A DNA stretch of 13,474 nt from Myxococcales bacterium UBA1203 (GTDB taxonomy: Bacteria; Myxococcota; Myxococcia; Myxococcales; UBA5297): NCBI GenBank assembly GCA_002309695.1, contig DBXV01000016.1, forward strand, positions 65,073 through 78,546, in the 5' to 3' direction. Below the pieces are notes generated by a model that saw nothing but the letters and a program-made list of their open reading frames with translations, was not told the origin of the DNA and ran no database searches. Positions 1 to 6,915 of this stretch are shown in pieces; the first letter of the stretch is position 1; each line of letters opens with the position of its first letter. The position numbers were made by a program, and so were the translations under genes.

Positions 1-867
1 CGCCGACATGCGGATGCCCGCCGCGAAAAGCGCCTCGAAGGTGTCGCGCGCGCTGTGGCCGATGCAGAGGAACGCGGCCTCAGTGGGAATGGAAATCTCA
101 GCGCCGCCCGCATCGATCGCAGCAATCGAGGTCAGCCGCCCGCCGCTTTCGGCAATTCCCGTCATCCTGTGGCCGAAGAGGAAGCTCCCGCCCAGAGCGA
201 TGATTTTCCGGCGAAGGTTCTCCACCACAGTCCGCAGCTTGTCCGTGCCGATGTGCGGCTTCGCATCCCAGAGAATTTGCGGCGGCGCGCCGCACTCGGC
301 GAAGGTCCTGAGAACGAAGTCCGTGAAGGCGTCTCTGCGGATGCCGGTGTTGAGTTTTCCGTCGGAAAATGTGCCCGCGCCGCCTTCGCCGAACTGGATG
401 TTTGAGGTCGGATCGAGCACGCCGCTTCTCTGAAAATTTTCAACATCGCGGGTGCGTTCGCCGACCATGCGGCCGCGCTCGAGGACCACGGGCTTCAGCC
501 CCGCCTGCGCCAGCGCCAGTGCCGCGAAAAGTCCGGCCGGACCTGTGCCGATGACAGCGGGCGAAAAGGCGGAAATTTTTTTCGGCGGCGGAGCGAGAGA
601 AGCGAAGTCCAGCGGTTTTGGCGGGCATTCCAGAGAGGTTTGGGCCCAAGCGGAGCGGCGCGCCATGGCCTCCTCACTGCCCGCAGCGTCCAGATCGACG
701 GTGCAGACGAAGTGGATGCGGGACTTGTCACGGGCGTCGATGGAGCGCCGGACGAGCCGCCAGTTTCGGATGTCGCCCGCGCGGAAGCCTGCCCTGCGGA
801 GGGCGATGCCCGGGATTTCTTCAAGAGGGGTGTCGAGAGGAACGCTGAGGCTGCTGAGTCGAATCAT
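1..867 (-). CDS. FAD-dependent dehydrogenase, COG2509 type (partial, C-terminus off the left edge)
   Basis: Reading the minus strand from the ATG at 867-865 gives 289 uninterrupted codons to the window edge. Residues 42-60 include RSIDARDKSRIHFV, typical of the small N-terminal domain of this family. Residues 106-131 hold a dinucleotide-binding motif, GTGPAGLFAALALAQAG, ending in the acidic residue of VLERG. Then come ERTRDVENF (137-145), SNIQFGEGGAGTFSDGKLNT (155-174) and GHSARDTF (270-277), all hallmarks of the COG2509 'uncharacterised FAD-dependent dehydrogenase' family. The protein is probably a cytoplasmic flavoprotein; its substrate is not known for the family. Full-length members are usually about 500 residues or more, so roughly 40% lies outside. 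The start fits family N-termini (MIRL...), although no good Shine-Dalgarno sequence precedes it. It is divergent from the PEGA gene. Confidence 0.92.
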   Translation of the reverse strand, partial: MIRLSSLSVPLDTPLEEIPGIALRRAGFRAGDIRNWRLVRRSIDARDKSRIHFVCTVDLDAAGSEEAMARRSAWAQTSLECPPKPLDFASLAPPPKKISAFSPAVIGTGPAGLFAALALAQAGLKPVVLERGRMVGERTRDVENFQRSGVLDPTSNIQFGEGGAGTFSDGKLNTGIRRDAFTDFVLRTFAECGAPPQILWDAKPHIGTDKLRTVVENLRRKIIALGGSFLFGHRMTGIAESGGRLTSIAAIDAGGAEISIPTEAAFLCIGHSARDTFEALFAAGIRMSA

Positions 868-1114
868 GGGAGAAGCAAAGCCGTTGAGATGTCAGGCAAA
901 GAAAAGCGGAGCGCGCGCGGCATTCCCCTGATGGAAATCGATGAATGAGGAAAACGGGCTGAAAACGCCGCACCCCCCGTCTGGGCTCTAGCCACCAGAG
1001 GGCAAAAAAGCTATGGCCCCCACTTTTTTCGGACCCCTGGGGAACATCCCGCTTTTGGGGATTCCTCAGGCGCTGTTTTCGACGTCATCTGCAAATGAAA
1101 ATGGAGCACGAAAG
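868..1114. other. Divergent intergenic region with inverted repeats
   Basis: This 247-bp gap lies between two divergent genes and must hold promoters for both, but I see no convincing -35/-10 pair. It contains an A6G/CT6 inverted repeat (1004-1010 with 1023-1029) and a longer GC-rich hairpin (1036-1070), listed separately. An in-frame ATG at 1013 would extend the downstream protein by 34 residues, but it would place the signal peptide internally and I do not use it. Confidence 0.5.
1036..1070 (+). promoter_or_regulatory. Stable hairpin in the leader of the PEGA gene
   Basis: CCTGGGGA (1036-1043) pairs with TCCTCAGG (1063-1070) with one G-U pair. After a two-base bulge, ATCCC (1046-1050) pairs with GGGAT (1058-1062) around a seven-base loop. 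It ends 44 bases before the start codon and is followed by CGCTGTTTTC, a poor U-tract. It could be an attenuator, an mRNA-stabilising stem or a protein site; it does not match a riboswitch class that I recognise. Confidence 0.4.
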
Positions 1115-2287
1115 ATGAAGATGCCTTTGTTTGGACTGCTGTCCGCCCTCATCGCTGCCCTGAGCTTGCTGGTCTCTCCCGCCGCTTTTGCGGACAACAG
1201 CTACAAGGCGAGCATGGAAATCGCTGCGGGCGATCTCGAGTCGGGCGAATTTGAGAACGCTCTGGCCGAACTTCAGAGCGCCGTGGATGCCACGAAGGAC
1301 TTTCAGGAGCTGGCCGAGGCTCATGCGCTCCGCGCGCGCTGCTATGCAGGTCTGGGCAACAGCGACAAGCTCCACGAAGCCTTTGTTTCCATTCTCGAGA
1401 ACGATCCGAAGTTTGAGTTCGATGCCGATGACGTCAGCCCCAAAATCATTGAGGAGTTTGAGAGTCTCAAGGCGACGCTTCGTGCCGAGGTCAGCATCAA
1501 GACGAACCGCCCCGGCGCCCTGATTCTGGTGGACGGCAAGAACATCGGAACTGCGCCGATGCGGACGGAAGTTCTCATCGGCCAGCACGAGTTCGAGATT
1601 CGTGATCCCGCGGGCTATCAGTTCGCCAGAAGGAAGGCTGTCATTCGCGCCCGGCAGATTCACGACCTCTACATTCCCATTGTTGAGGACGAGAAAGGCG
1701 ACAACGACGATTTCATGGGACTGGCGGAGGGCGCGCAGGAAGCGCAGGCGGACAACAGCGTGGATGTGGATGCGGATACGATGCGCACTGCCTCGGGCGG
1801 CCGTGCCGGAGGACGCCGCGCCTATTTTCTCATTGATTTGCGCTATACATTCGGCGGTGCCTTCGGCAGCTCCCCCTCCGACCTTCCGGACGAGCTGAAA
1901 CTGGACACCAGCCTCAAGCCCGCCGGATTTGAGCTGGGACTGGGCGTTTCAGGGCGCGACCTGCTGGCCATGGTTTCAGGCACTTTTGACGGAAAAAATT
2001 GGGGAACGACCGTCAAATTTGGCTGCCATTTCACACTGGTCTCTATCTTCGGGCTTCAGGCTTCCCTTGACGTGCCGATGGTGTTCCCCGACGGCAATTT
2101 TTATATGGGCGCCGGCGCCAGTGCCGGTCTTTTCCTGAGGCCAGTTCATTTGGTTTCTATTTTTGTCGAAGGCAGCTACCGCTATTTCTTTGTCACACCC
2201 TCCACCGAGAAACTGACTGAGGACAAAAGCCAGTTCTTCGGCCACAACATCTGGGCTGTCTCCGCCGGTATTCGCTTCTTTATTTAA
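1115..2287 (+). CDS. Secreted TPR-like / PEGA / outer-membrane beta-barrel-like protein
   Basis: The ATG at 1115 is chosen because GGAG (1103-1106) sits 8 bases upstream and the protein then begins with a classical signal peptide (residues 1-26, cleavage after PAAFA). The mature protein has a TPR-like helical section (about 29-95, with pattern EFENALAELQSAV), then a PEGA domain (about 125-188, SIKTNRPGALILVDGKNIGT). An acidic linker follows (190-222), and then a C-terminal stretch (236-390) of alternating aromatic/hydrophobic strands ending in GIRFFI. That ending resembles the terminal strand of outer-membrane barrels. PEGA domains are extracytoplasmic and thought to bind surface polymers. 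I infer an envelope protein joining periplasmic repeat/PEGA modules to an outer-membrane anchor. The barrel is judged by pattern only. It is monocistronic, closed by the terminator at 2380-2417. Confidence 0.85.
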   Translation: MKMPLFGLLSALIAALSLLVSPAAFADNSYKASMEIAAGDLESGEFENALAELQSAVDATKDFQELAEAHALRARCYAGLGNSDKLHEAFVSILENDPKFEFDADDVSPKIIEEFESLKATLRAEVSIKTNRPGALILVDGKNIGTAPMRTEVLIGQHEFEIRDPAGYQFARRKAVIRARQIHDLYIPIVEDEKGDNDDFMGLAEGAQEAQADNSVDVDADTMRTASGGRAGGRRAYFLIDLRYTFGGAFGSSPSDLPDELKLDTSLKPAGFELGLGVSGRDLLAMVSGTFDGKNWGTTVKFGCHFTLVSIFGLQASLDVPMVFPDGNFYMGAGASAGLFLRPVHLVSIFVEGSYRYFFVTPSTEKLTEDKSQFFGHNIWAVSAGIRFFI

Positions 2288-2379
2288 TACCGGGATGAGC
2301 AGAATGCCGGGCCGGCCGGAATAGAGAAATCCCGCTGAGCCCGTCAGTGAAATGATAAAATAACGTGCATGAAATAATA

Positions 2380-2417
2380 AAAACGCCCCGCTTCCAGCAC
2401 AGGAGGCGGGGCGTTTT
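2380..2417. terminator. Bidirectional intrinsic terminator
   Basis: AAAACGCCCCGC (2380-2391) pairs perfectly with GCGGGGCGTTTT (2406-2417). Four more pairs (TTCC with GGAG, one G-U) close a six-base loop. The stem has A-rich sequence on the left and T-rich on the right, so it can terminate the PEGA gene on plus and the convergent glycosylphosphotransferase on minus. Confidence 0.9.
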
Positions 2418-2536
2418 GGCTTGTTTTGAATGTAATCAGATTCGGAAATACATTAGTTCGTCGTCTGGCACGCGGAGTATTGAAAAACTCATTTTGTCAT
2501 ATATTTATTCTCCATTTGTTTTCAAAATAAAATCAT
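2418..2536. other. AT-rich gene-free spacer
   Basis: About 120 bp between the terminator and the stop codon of the minus-strand gene. It is clearly AT-rich compared with the surrounding genes and encodes nothing I can support. A comparable AT-rich stretch lies on the other side of the same gene. Confidence 0.6.
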
Positions 2537-3943
2537 TCAGTAAGCGCCTTTCCCTGAAAGCACCGCCGGAATTGTCTGGAGAATAATTTTAATATCGGTC
2601 CAGACACTCCAATGGTCGATATAGGCCAGTTCGAGGCTCATGCGCTTTTTCATCGGCAGATCGCCGCGGCCATTGACCTGCATCGGTCCAGTCAGCCCCG
2701 GCTTGAGCGCCAGACGCTTACGCAGGAAAAAATTATAACGCGCCACTACTTTGGCGTCCTCGGGCCGCGGACCGACCAGACTCATGTCGCCCCGGAGCAC
2801 ATTAAAGAGCTGCGGCAGCTCATCCAGGCTCCAGCGGCGCAGAAAGCGGCCGACAGGCGTGATGCGCGGGTCATTCTTCAATTTGAAAACGGGATTTTCG
2901 CGGTCGAGCTTTTCGCGGTCGATTCCCAGACTGGTCAGCCTCGATTCGGCATCAACAATCATTGACCGGAATTTGAACATATCGAAGGGACGACCATTTT
3001 CGCCGACGCGCTTCTGCCGGAAAAAGACGGGGCCGCCGTCATAGATGCGAATGGCCGCCATGACGGCCAGCATGACAGGCGAGGCGACGAGAATGGCCCC
3101 TGCCGAGGCGACAATATCGAAGGTCCTTTTGAGGCAGCGTCCCCAGATGCCGATGGGCGGCTCTCTGAGGCCAATGAGGGGCAGCCCAAAGAAATCCTCA
3201 ACCGCTGCCTTGGAGAGCGTCAGATTCAGCAGGTCGGGCATGACGTGGATGCGGACGGGCAGCGACTGAAGCCGAAGAACGAGTTCACTGGTCAGTTCGT
3301 GGCGGCTGGCCGGGAGCGCAATCAGGACGACGTCAATTTTTTGCTCCCTGACAATTTCGGGCAATTTGATGAGTTTGCCGATGCGCGGAAGCCCCTCCAG
3401 CTGACCGTGAGGCGCGATGCCGCCGACGATTTTCATGCCCCACTGATTCTCAAGGAGCCGGTCAACGAGCAGCGTCCCCATTTCCCCCTCGCCGACGAGC
3501 AGGACTCTTTGAGCAAACGGCCGGAGCAGGCGCTCCAGGCCTTTTCGTGTCAGAGCGTGACGAATCAGATGGGCCGTCAGGCTGAGAACAAATGTGTAAA
3601 CGACCAGGCCGCGGGAAAAATCGGTGACTTTGAGGAAAAACAGAAGGGAAAGAAAAGCCGCCGTTCCAAGAATGTCGGAGAAAACGATGGCGCGCCAGGT
3701 CCCTCGGTCGGGAATGGCCTTGGGCTGGTGAATCCCCGTGATTTGGAAGGCGGCGAGCCAGGCGGCCAAGGCTGCCAGATAAATTTGCAGGGACAGCCAG
3801 CCAATCGGCGCGCCCGCGTCCAACGGCATTCCCAGATAGATGTGCGTTCGCAGATATTCTCCGCCGGCGAGGGAGAGAAGCGTGAGCACAAGGTCCGTTA
3901 TCAGGAAGAGCGGTCGGAATTTATTGAGGACAGAAAGCATCAT
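2537..3943 (-). CDS. Exopolysaccharide-type polyprenyl glycosylphosphotransferase
   Basis: A 468-residue inner-membrane enzyme expected to move a sugar-1-phosphate from a nucleotide sugar to undecaprenyl phosphate, the first membrane step of exopolysaccharide, capsule or O-antigen assembly. The N-terminal ~130 residues hold about four hydrophobic segments. A Rossmann-like CoA_binding_3 region follows (147-245, starting VLLVGEGEMG). The bacterial sugar transferase domain (270-468) has KRTFDIV, FFRQKRVGENGRPFDMFKFR (307-326), SLDELPQLFNVLRGDMSLVG (372-391) and KPGLTGPMQVNGR. The Asp-Glu pair in SLDELPQ matches the catalytic dyad known from PglC-type enzymes. Length and order fit the large polytopic (WbaP/EpsB/TIGR03025-like) group. 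The sugar specificity cannot be read. Two tandem ATG codons start the gene with only a weak Shine-Dalgarno. No glycosyltransferase, flippase or polymerase gene is nearby, so it is an orphan here. Confidence 0.93.
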   Translation of the reverse strand: MMLSVLNKFRPLFLITDLVLTLLSLAGGEYLRTHIYLGMPLDAGAPIGWLSLQIYLAALAAWLAAFQITGIHQPKAIPDRGTWRAIVFSDILGTAAFLSLLFFLKVTDFSRGLVVYTFVLSLTAHLIRHALTRKGLERLLRPFAQRVLLVGEGEMGTLLVDRLLENQWGMKIVGGIAPHGQLEGLPRIGKLIKLPEIVREQKIDVVLIALPASRHELTSELVLRLQSLPVRIHVMPDLLNLTLSKAAVEDFFGLPLIGLREPPIGIWGRCLKRTFDIVASAGAILVASPVMLAVMAAIRIYDGGPVFFRQKRVGENGRPFDMFKFRSMIVDAESRLTSLGIDREKLDRENPVFKLKNDPRITPVGRFLRRWSLDELPQLFNVLRGDMSLVGPRPEDAKVVARYNFFLRKRLALKPGLTGPMQVNGRGDLPMKKRMSLELAYIDHWSVWTDIKIILQTIPAVLSGKGAY

Positions 3944-4463
3944 CGCACAATGAAAGTCTCAGAAGTTTCGGCGCGAATGCGCTCCCCCACACACCAAAAA
4001 GCGCCGGCGGACAAGACGCGGAACAAAAAAACGTGAGGCCAGAAGCATCGGGCGTGCCGTTAATAAAAAGGGGGAGTTAGAATAGAAATGTAATGATGCT
4101 GACTTTATTTCAGAATTTTTGTTTGCCTCTGAAAAAATATGGTGTTGCTTAAATTCTGAGTAAATTTTGGAAAAAGATTCTAAAAATAAATTCATTCAAA
4201 GTTTGGCAGGATATTCGGACATTTGTGTCTTTTTTTCGTCGAAAGGCGGGGGAATCCGCAGAGTCAAGTTGGCCGTGGAAGTCTGAAAATGGCGGGGAGC
4301 CGTCTTTTTGTTCAGGTTTCTGGAAATACACGGCGCTCAAAGCTGCCATTTCAGAGATACAAACTCGCCGGGGGGCTGTTGCGAGCCTGGCCTTGCAAGC
4401 CCTCACCATTTTTCACAAAAATGAACGGCTCGAAGCGGGGGACCGAATCGACGGGATGGCAAT
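3944..4463. other. 520-bp gene-free divergent region, AT-rich centre
   Basis: This region lies between the divergent glycosylphosphotransferase and DUF4388 genes. The part from about 4030 to 4240 is strongly AT-rich with A and T runs, unlike the GC-rich genes around it, and is the likely place for divergent promoters. The right part (4240-4463) is GC-richer. It contains a small GCGGG/TCCGC stem around a GGAA tetraloop near 4247-4259, but I cannot assign it to a known RNA family. Short open frames across it lack a ribosome-binding site and protein-like composition, so I call no gene. Confidence 0.5.
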
Positions 4464-5600
4464 ATGGACAGTCTTGCGGGTGAATTGACGACGATGGAAC
4501 TCGGCGAGGTCCTTTCGCTTGTGGGCAATAAGCGGCTGACGGGCCGGCTGACACTTGAGCAGGGATGCGTCGCGAAAGTGTTTTTCATTCAGGATGGTCA
4601 AATCACTCTGTGCGACTCGACTCTGTCCCGCGAATCTTTCGCTCTGATGCTTCGCCAGTTTGAGCGCATCAGCGAGCAGGACTTGGCGTGTGCTGCTGAA
4701 GCGAAGAATCGCGAGGGCACGCTGCTGGGCGTTCAGTTGGTTCGCCTCGGACTCATGACCCAGGACGATGTCCGCCAGCATCTGGTCGCGCAGACGCGAG
4801 AAATGATGCTGGACGCGGTGCAGTGGCTGTCTGGGACTTTTCGTTTTGAGCGGGGCGTCCTGCCCGAAGACCGTCCTGCCATCGATGCCGCCGTGGATGT
4901 GGGCGCACTGCTTCAGGAAGTGGAATTCAGAAAGACGGTTTGGGACACGATGCGCCAGGTTTTTCCGTCGGAGCACGTGACCCTTGTGCCGCATGAGGAG
5001 AAGCTGCCCAGAGGGCTGCAGCCCGGGTCGCTGGACAGCCGGATTTTTACGCTCATCCGCGAGGGAGAGACCCTCTCCGGCATCGGCGAGAAGCTGTTCC
5101 GCGCGCCGTTCTTCCTCTACCAGAAGATGTATGCCCTGTATCGGCAGGGGGCCATTGGCGTCGGGCCGGAAAAGCATCCCAATGAGCCGATGCTCGTCGG
5201 CGAGCCGGTGGACGATGTCGCGCAGATGATGCGCATGGCCCGCAGCTTTATGAAGAGCGGCCATTTCAGTCAGGCCGAAATGATGGCCTCTCAAATCGTG
5301 GAGATGTCGCAGACTTCGGAGACGCAGCAGCTCCTCAGCGAAATTGAAAGCGCGCATCTGAAGGCACTTCAGGAGTCGATTCTCCATCCGAATCCTGCGC
5401 CGCGAATGACCTGCGACATACGGACGCTCAAAAGCCTGTCGCTGTCTCCCCAGGAAAAATATCTGCTGTCGCGCATCGACGGCACGCGGACAGTTCGGAT
5501 GCTTCTTCGTGTGACGCCCATGCGCGAGTTCGATGCGCTGAAGTGCCTCGAGCATTTTGTTGAGGCTGGCTACATCGAGCTTCCGGTGGCCATTCCCTGA
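4464..5600 (+). CDS. DUF4388 domain protein with two winged-helix-like repeats
   Basis: A 378-residue protein with no signal peptide or membrane segment, so probably cytoplasmic. Residues 1-165 match the DUF4388 (PATAN-like) pattern: LSLVGNKRLTGRLTLEQG, then VFFIQDGQITLCDST, later LGVQLVRLGLMTQDDVRQHL and WLSGTFRFERG. Two similar helical segments follow, 187-232 (DSRIFTLIREGETLSGIGEK...) and 327-373 (EKYLLSRIDGTRTVRMLLRV...). Each ends in L/F...G.I.L, like degenerate winged-helix units. A TPR-like helical region lies between them (250-300). In the families known to me, DUF4388 proteins occur in gliding, polarity and signalling systems of myxobacteria and relatives; no role can be given here. 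The start is preceded by GGGA 6 bases upstream. A 345-bp gap separates it from the next gene. Confidence 0.86.
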   Translation: MDSLAGELTTMELGEVLSLVGNKRLTGRLTLEQGCVAKVFFIQDGQITLCDSTLSRESFALMLRQFERISEQDLACAAEAKNREGTLLGVQLVRLGLMTQDDVRQHLVAQTREMMLDAVQWLSGTFRFERGVLPEDRPAIDAAVDVGALLQEVEFRKTVWDTMRQVFPSEHVTLVPHEEKLPRGLQPGSLDSRIFTLIREGETLSGIGEKLFRAPFFLYQKMYALYRQGAIGVGPEKHPNEPMLVGEPVDDVAQMMRMARSFMKSGHFSQAEMMASQIVEMSQTSETQQLLSEIESAHLKALQESILHPNPAPRMTCDIRTLKSLSLSPQEKYLLSRIDGTRTVRMLLRVTPMREFDALKCLEHFVEAGYIELPVAIP

Positions 5601-5945
5601 AAGTGAAAGTGTTTTGGGAATGCGCGCTGTCGCTGTTCACCTGCGTTACGGTGATGTCTGCGCCGTCCTGCCTCCTCTTGACGCTGTGCGGACGCCTTGC
5701 TCATAGCGGGCGCCGCGCGGCAGGGTCGGCAGCAGCCGCGTGTGTCATCTGTTGTGCCCCTGCGGCAGCACGTGCGCGAACGCGATGACCGCAGGAATCT
5801 TCCGGGCTCAAAATCGCCGGAAGCGGGAACAGCAGAAAAGCCCTCGTATTTTTTGAAGGTTTGTGTGGGGCAGAAGACGGCGAGCCCTGACCAGCTGAAT
5901 CGGTGTCAGCCGCCCATGACGGCCGGCCGGAAGCACAAAAAATTG
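5601..5945. other. 345-bp spacer without a supported gene
   Basis: The reading frame of the downstream barrel gene is open back to an ATG at 5697, but the extra 83 residues look non-protein (Arg/Pro/Gln-rich) and would bury the signal peptide. A 28-codon ATG frame at 5620-5706 is the only other candidate and lacks a good ribosome-binding site. CTTCCGG (5799-5805) and CCGGAAG (5817-5823) form a 7-bp inverted repeat with no U-tract. I see no clear promoter or terminator. Confidence 0.5.
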
Positions 5946-6842
5946 ATGATGAACAAAATACAATTTCTCAGAGGGGCTGCCCTTGGCGCGGCGATTTGTT
6001 TCATCCCTTCGGTTGCTTGGGCGGAACACACGGTGCCGACGCTGCGGGAGGCCTCATCGGTGCGCTCCGCAGGCATGGGAGACGCGACGCGCAGCTTTGC
6101 CAGCAGCGACGAAGCGCTCTGGGTCAACCCGGCAGGCATGTCCGCGGCCCCGCGCTTCAACATCAACTCTTCTGCCTCGTTTGAGGTTCCCAAGGACCGC
6201 GGGCTCCAGCGCTACACAGTGGGCGCCATAGACAGCAAACTGAACGCGGACACCTCGTTCCCGCTGGCAGGCGGCGTCTCCTACACCTATTACCGAAGCG
6301 GTTATGGGGAGGAGAAGCGAACCGGTTCCATCGTCCTCTTGGGACTGTCCCTCGCGCTTTGGTACGAAAATCTGACCATTGGCGTGACGGGCAAGTACCT
6401 GAAGCTGGACGGCGCTGTGAATACCAATGCCGTCACCATGGATGCCGGACTGATTCTGCACCCCATCGAGCTTCTGACCATTGGTGCTGTGGGCTACAAT
6501 CTTATCGGCGTGAATTCGGAGGAGGCTCAGCGCGCCTGGGGCCTGGGAATTTCCGTCGGCTCGGACAAGTCGTTCAGGGTGGCCTTTGACGCCAAGCTGG
6601 AGAAGAACTCGAAGGATAAGTGGACGGCGAGCTACTACGCCGGCGGCGAATACCTCATCGCGGGAATGTTTATGCCCCGCGTCGGCTATAACTGGGATGC
6701 CCTGCGGGAGACACACAAGGTCGGCGGCGGTTTGAGCGTTTTCGTCAGCGGATTCGCGGTGGAGGCTGCCTACCAGTATCTTTTTGAGGGAAGCCATTTC
6801 TTCGGCATTTCCCTGCGCGTCCTCGACCCGGGCGGAAGCTGA
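5946..6842 (+). CDS. FadL/PorV-like outer-membrane beta-barrel protein
   Basis: The tandem ATG codons at 5946/5949 give a clear signal peptide (residues 1-26, cleaved after SVAWA). GGAAG lies at 5929-5933, somewhat far upstream. The mature N-terminus reads REASSVRSAGMGDATRSFAS then DEALWVNPAGMS. That pattern (RSxGMGxA...D..A.W.NPAG) is characteristic of the FadL/PorV/PorQ-like superfamily of outer-membrane barrels. The rest alternates polar and hydrophobic/aromatic residues with Gly turns, as in TGSIVLLGLSLALWYENLTI and AGGEYLIAGMFMPRVGYNW. It ends in HFFGISLRVLDPGGS rather than an exact aromatic C-terminus. At 298 residues it is shorter than FadL (over 400), closer to PorV-like proteins. It may transport hydrophobic compounds or anchor a surface complex; the substrate is unknown. 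It is followed after 73 bp by the hydrolase-like gene. Confidence 0.82.
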   Translation: MMNKIQFLRGAALGAAICFIPSVAWAEHTVPTLREASSVRSAGMGDATRSFASSDEALWVNPAGMSAAPRFNINSSASFEVPKDRGLQRYTVGAIDSKLNADTSFPLAGGVSYTYYRSGYGEEKRTGSIVLLGLSLALWYENLTIGVTGKYLKLDGAVNTNAVTMDAGLILHPIELLTIGAVGYNLIGVNSEEAQRAWGLGISVGSDKSFRVAFDAKLEKNSKDKWTASYYAGGEYLIAGMFMPRVGYNWDALRETHKVGGGLSVFVSGFAVEAAYQYLFEGSHFFGISLRVLDPGGS

Positions 6843-6915
6843 TGGGGCGCTCCTTCAGCTGTCATTCGCCGGCTGCGCCTTCTGCCGCGGCATTCGAGGG
6901 AAGCGAGGCCCGCCG

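Noticed and set aside
1013..1114. Upstream ATG start for the PEGA gene
   Set aside because: Lies within the leader hairpins and precedes an obvious signal peptide with its own GGAG at 1115.
3245..4036. A 263-codon plus-strand frame over the glycosylphosphotransferase
   Set aside because: Antisense shadow of a well-supported gene; charged, low-hydrophobic composition without motifs.
4247..4310. Possible GEMM (c-di-GMP) riboswitch before the DUF4388 gene
   Set aside because: Only a small stem with a GNRA loop is present; the conserved GEMM core sequence is not seen.
4225..4488. Short plus-strand frames of 86-87 codons upstream of the DUF4388 gene
   Set aside because: No convincing ribosome-binding site, no family pattern, and they overlap the start of the DUF4388 gene in another frame.
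4413..5555. A 380-codon open frame on the minus strand across the DUF4388 gene
   Set aside because: It mirrors the plus-strand gene in a GC-rich region, is full of His/Arg/Gln/Leu typical of antisense frames, and shows no family motif. The plus-strand frame has recognisable domain patterns.
5620..5706. A 28-codon ATG frame (begins MRAVAVHLRYGD)
   Set aside because: Too short and without a good ribosome-binding site or neighbour context to support it; chance is likely in GC-rich DNA.
5697..5945. N-terminal extension of the FadL/PorV-like protein
   Set aside because: It would put the signal peptide 83 residues inside the protein; the extension is Arg/Pro/Gln-rich and not protein-like.
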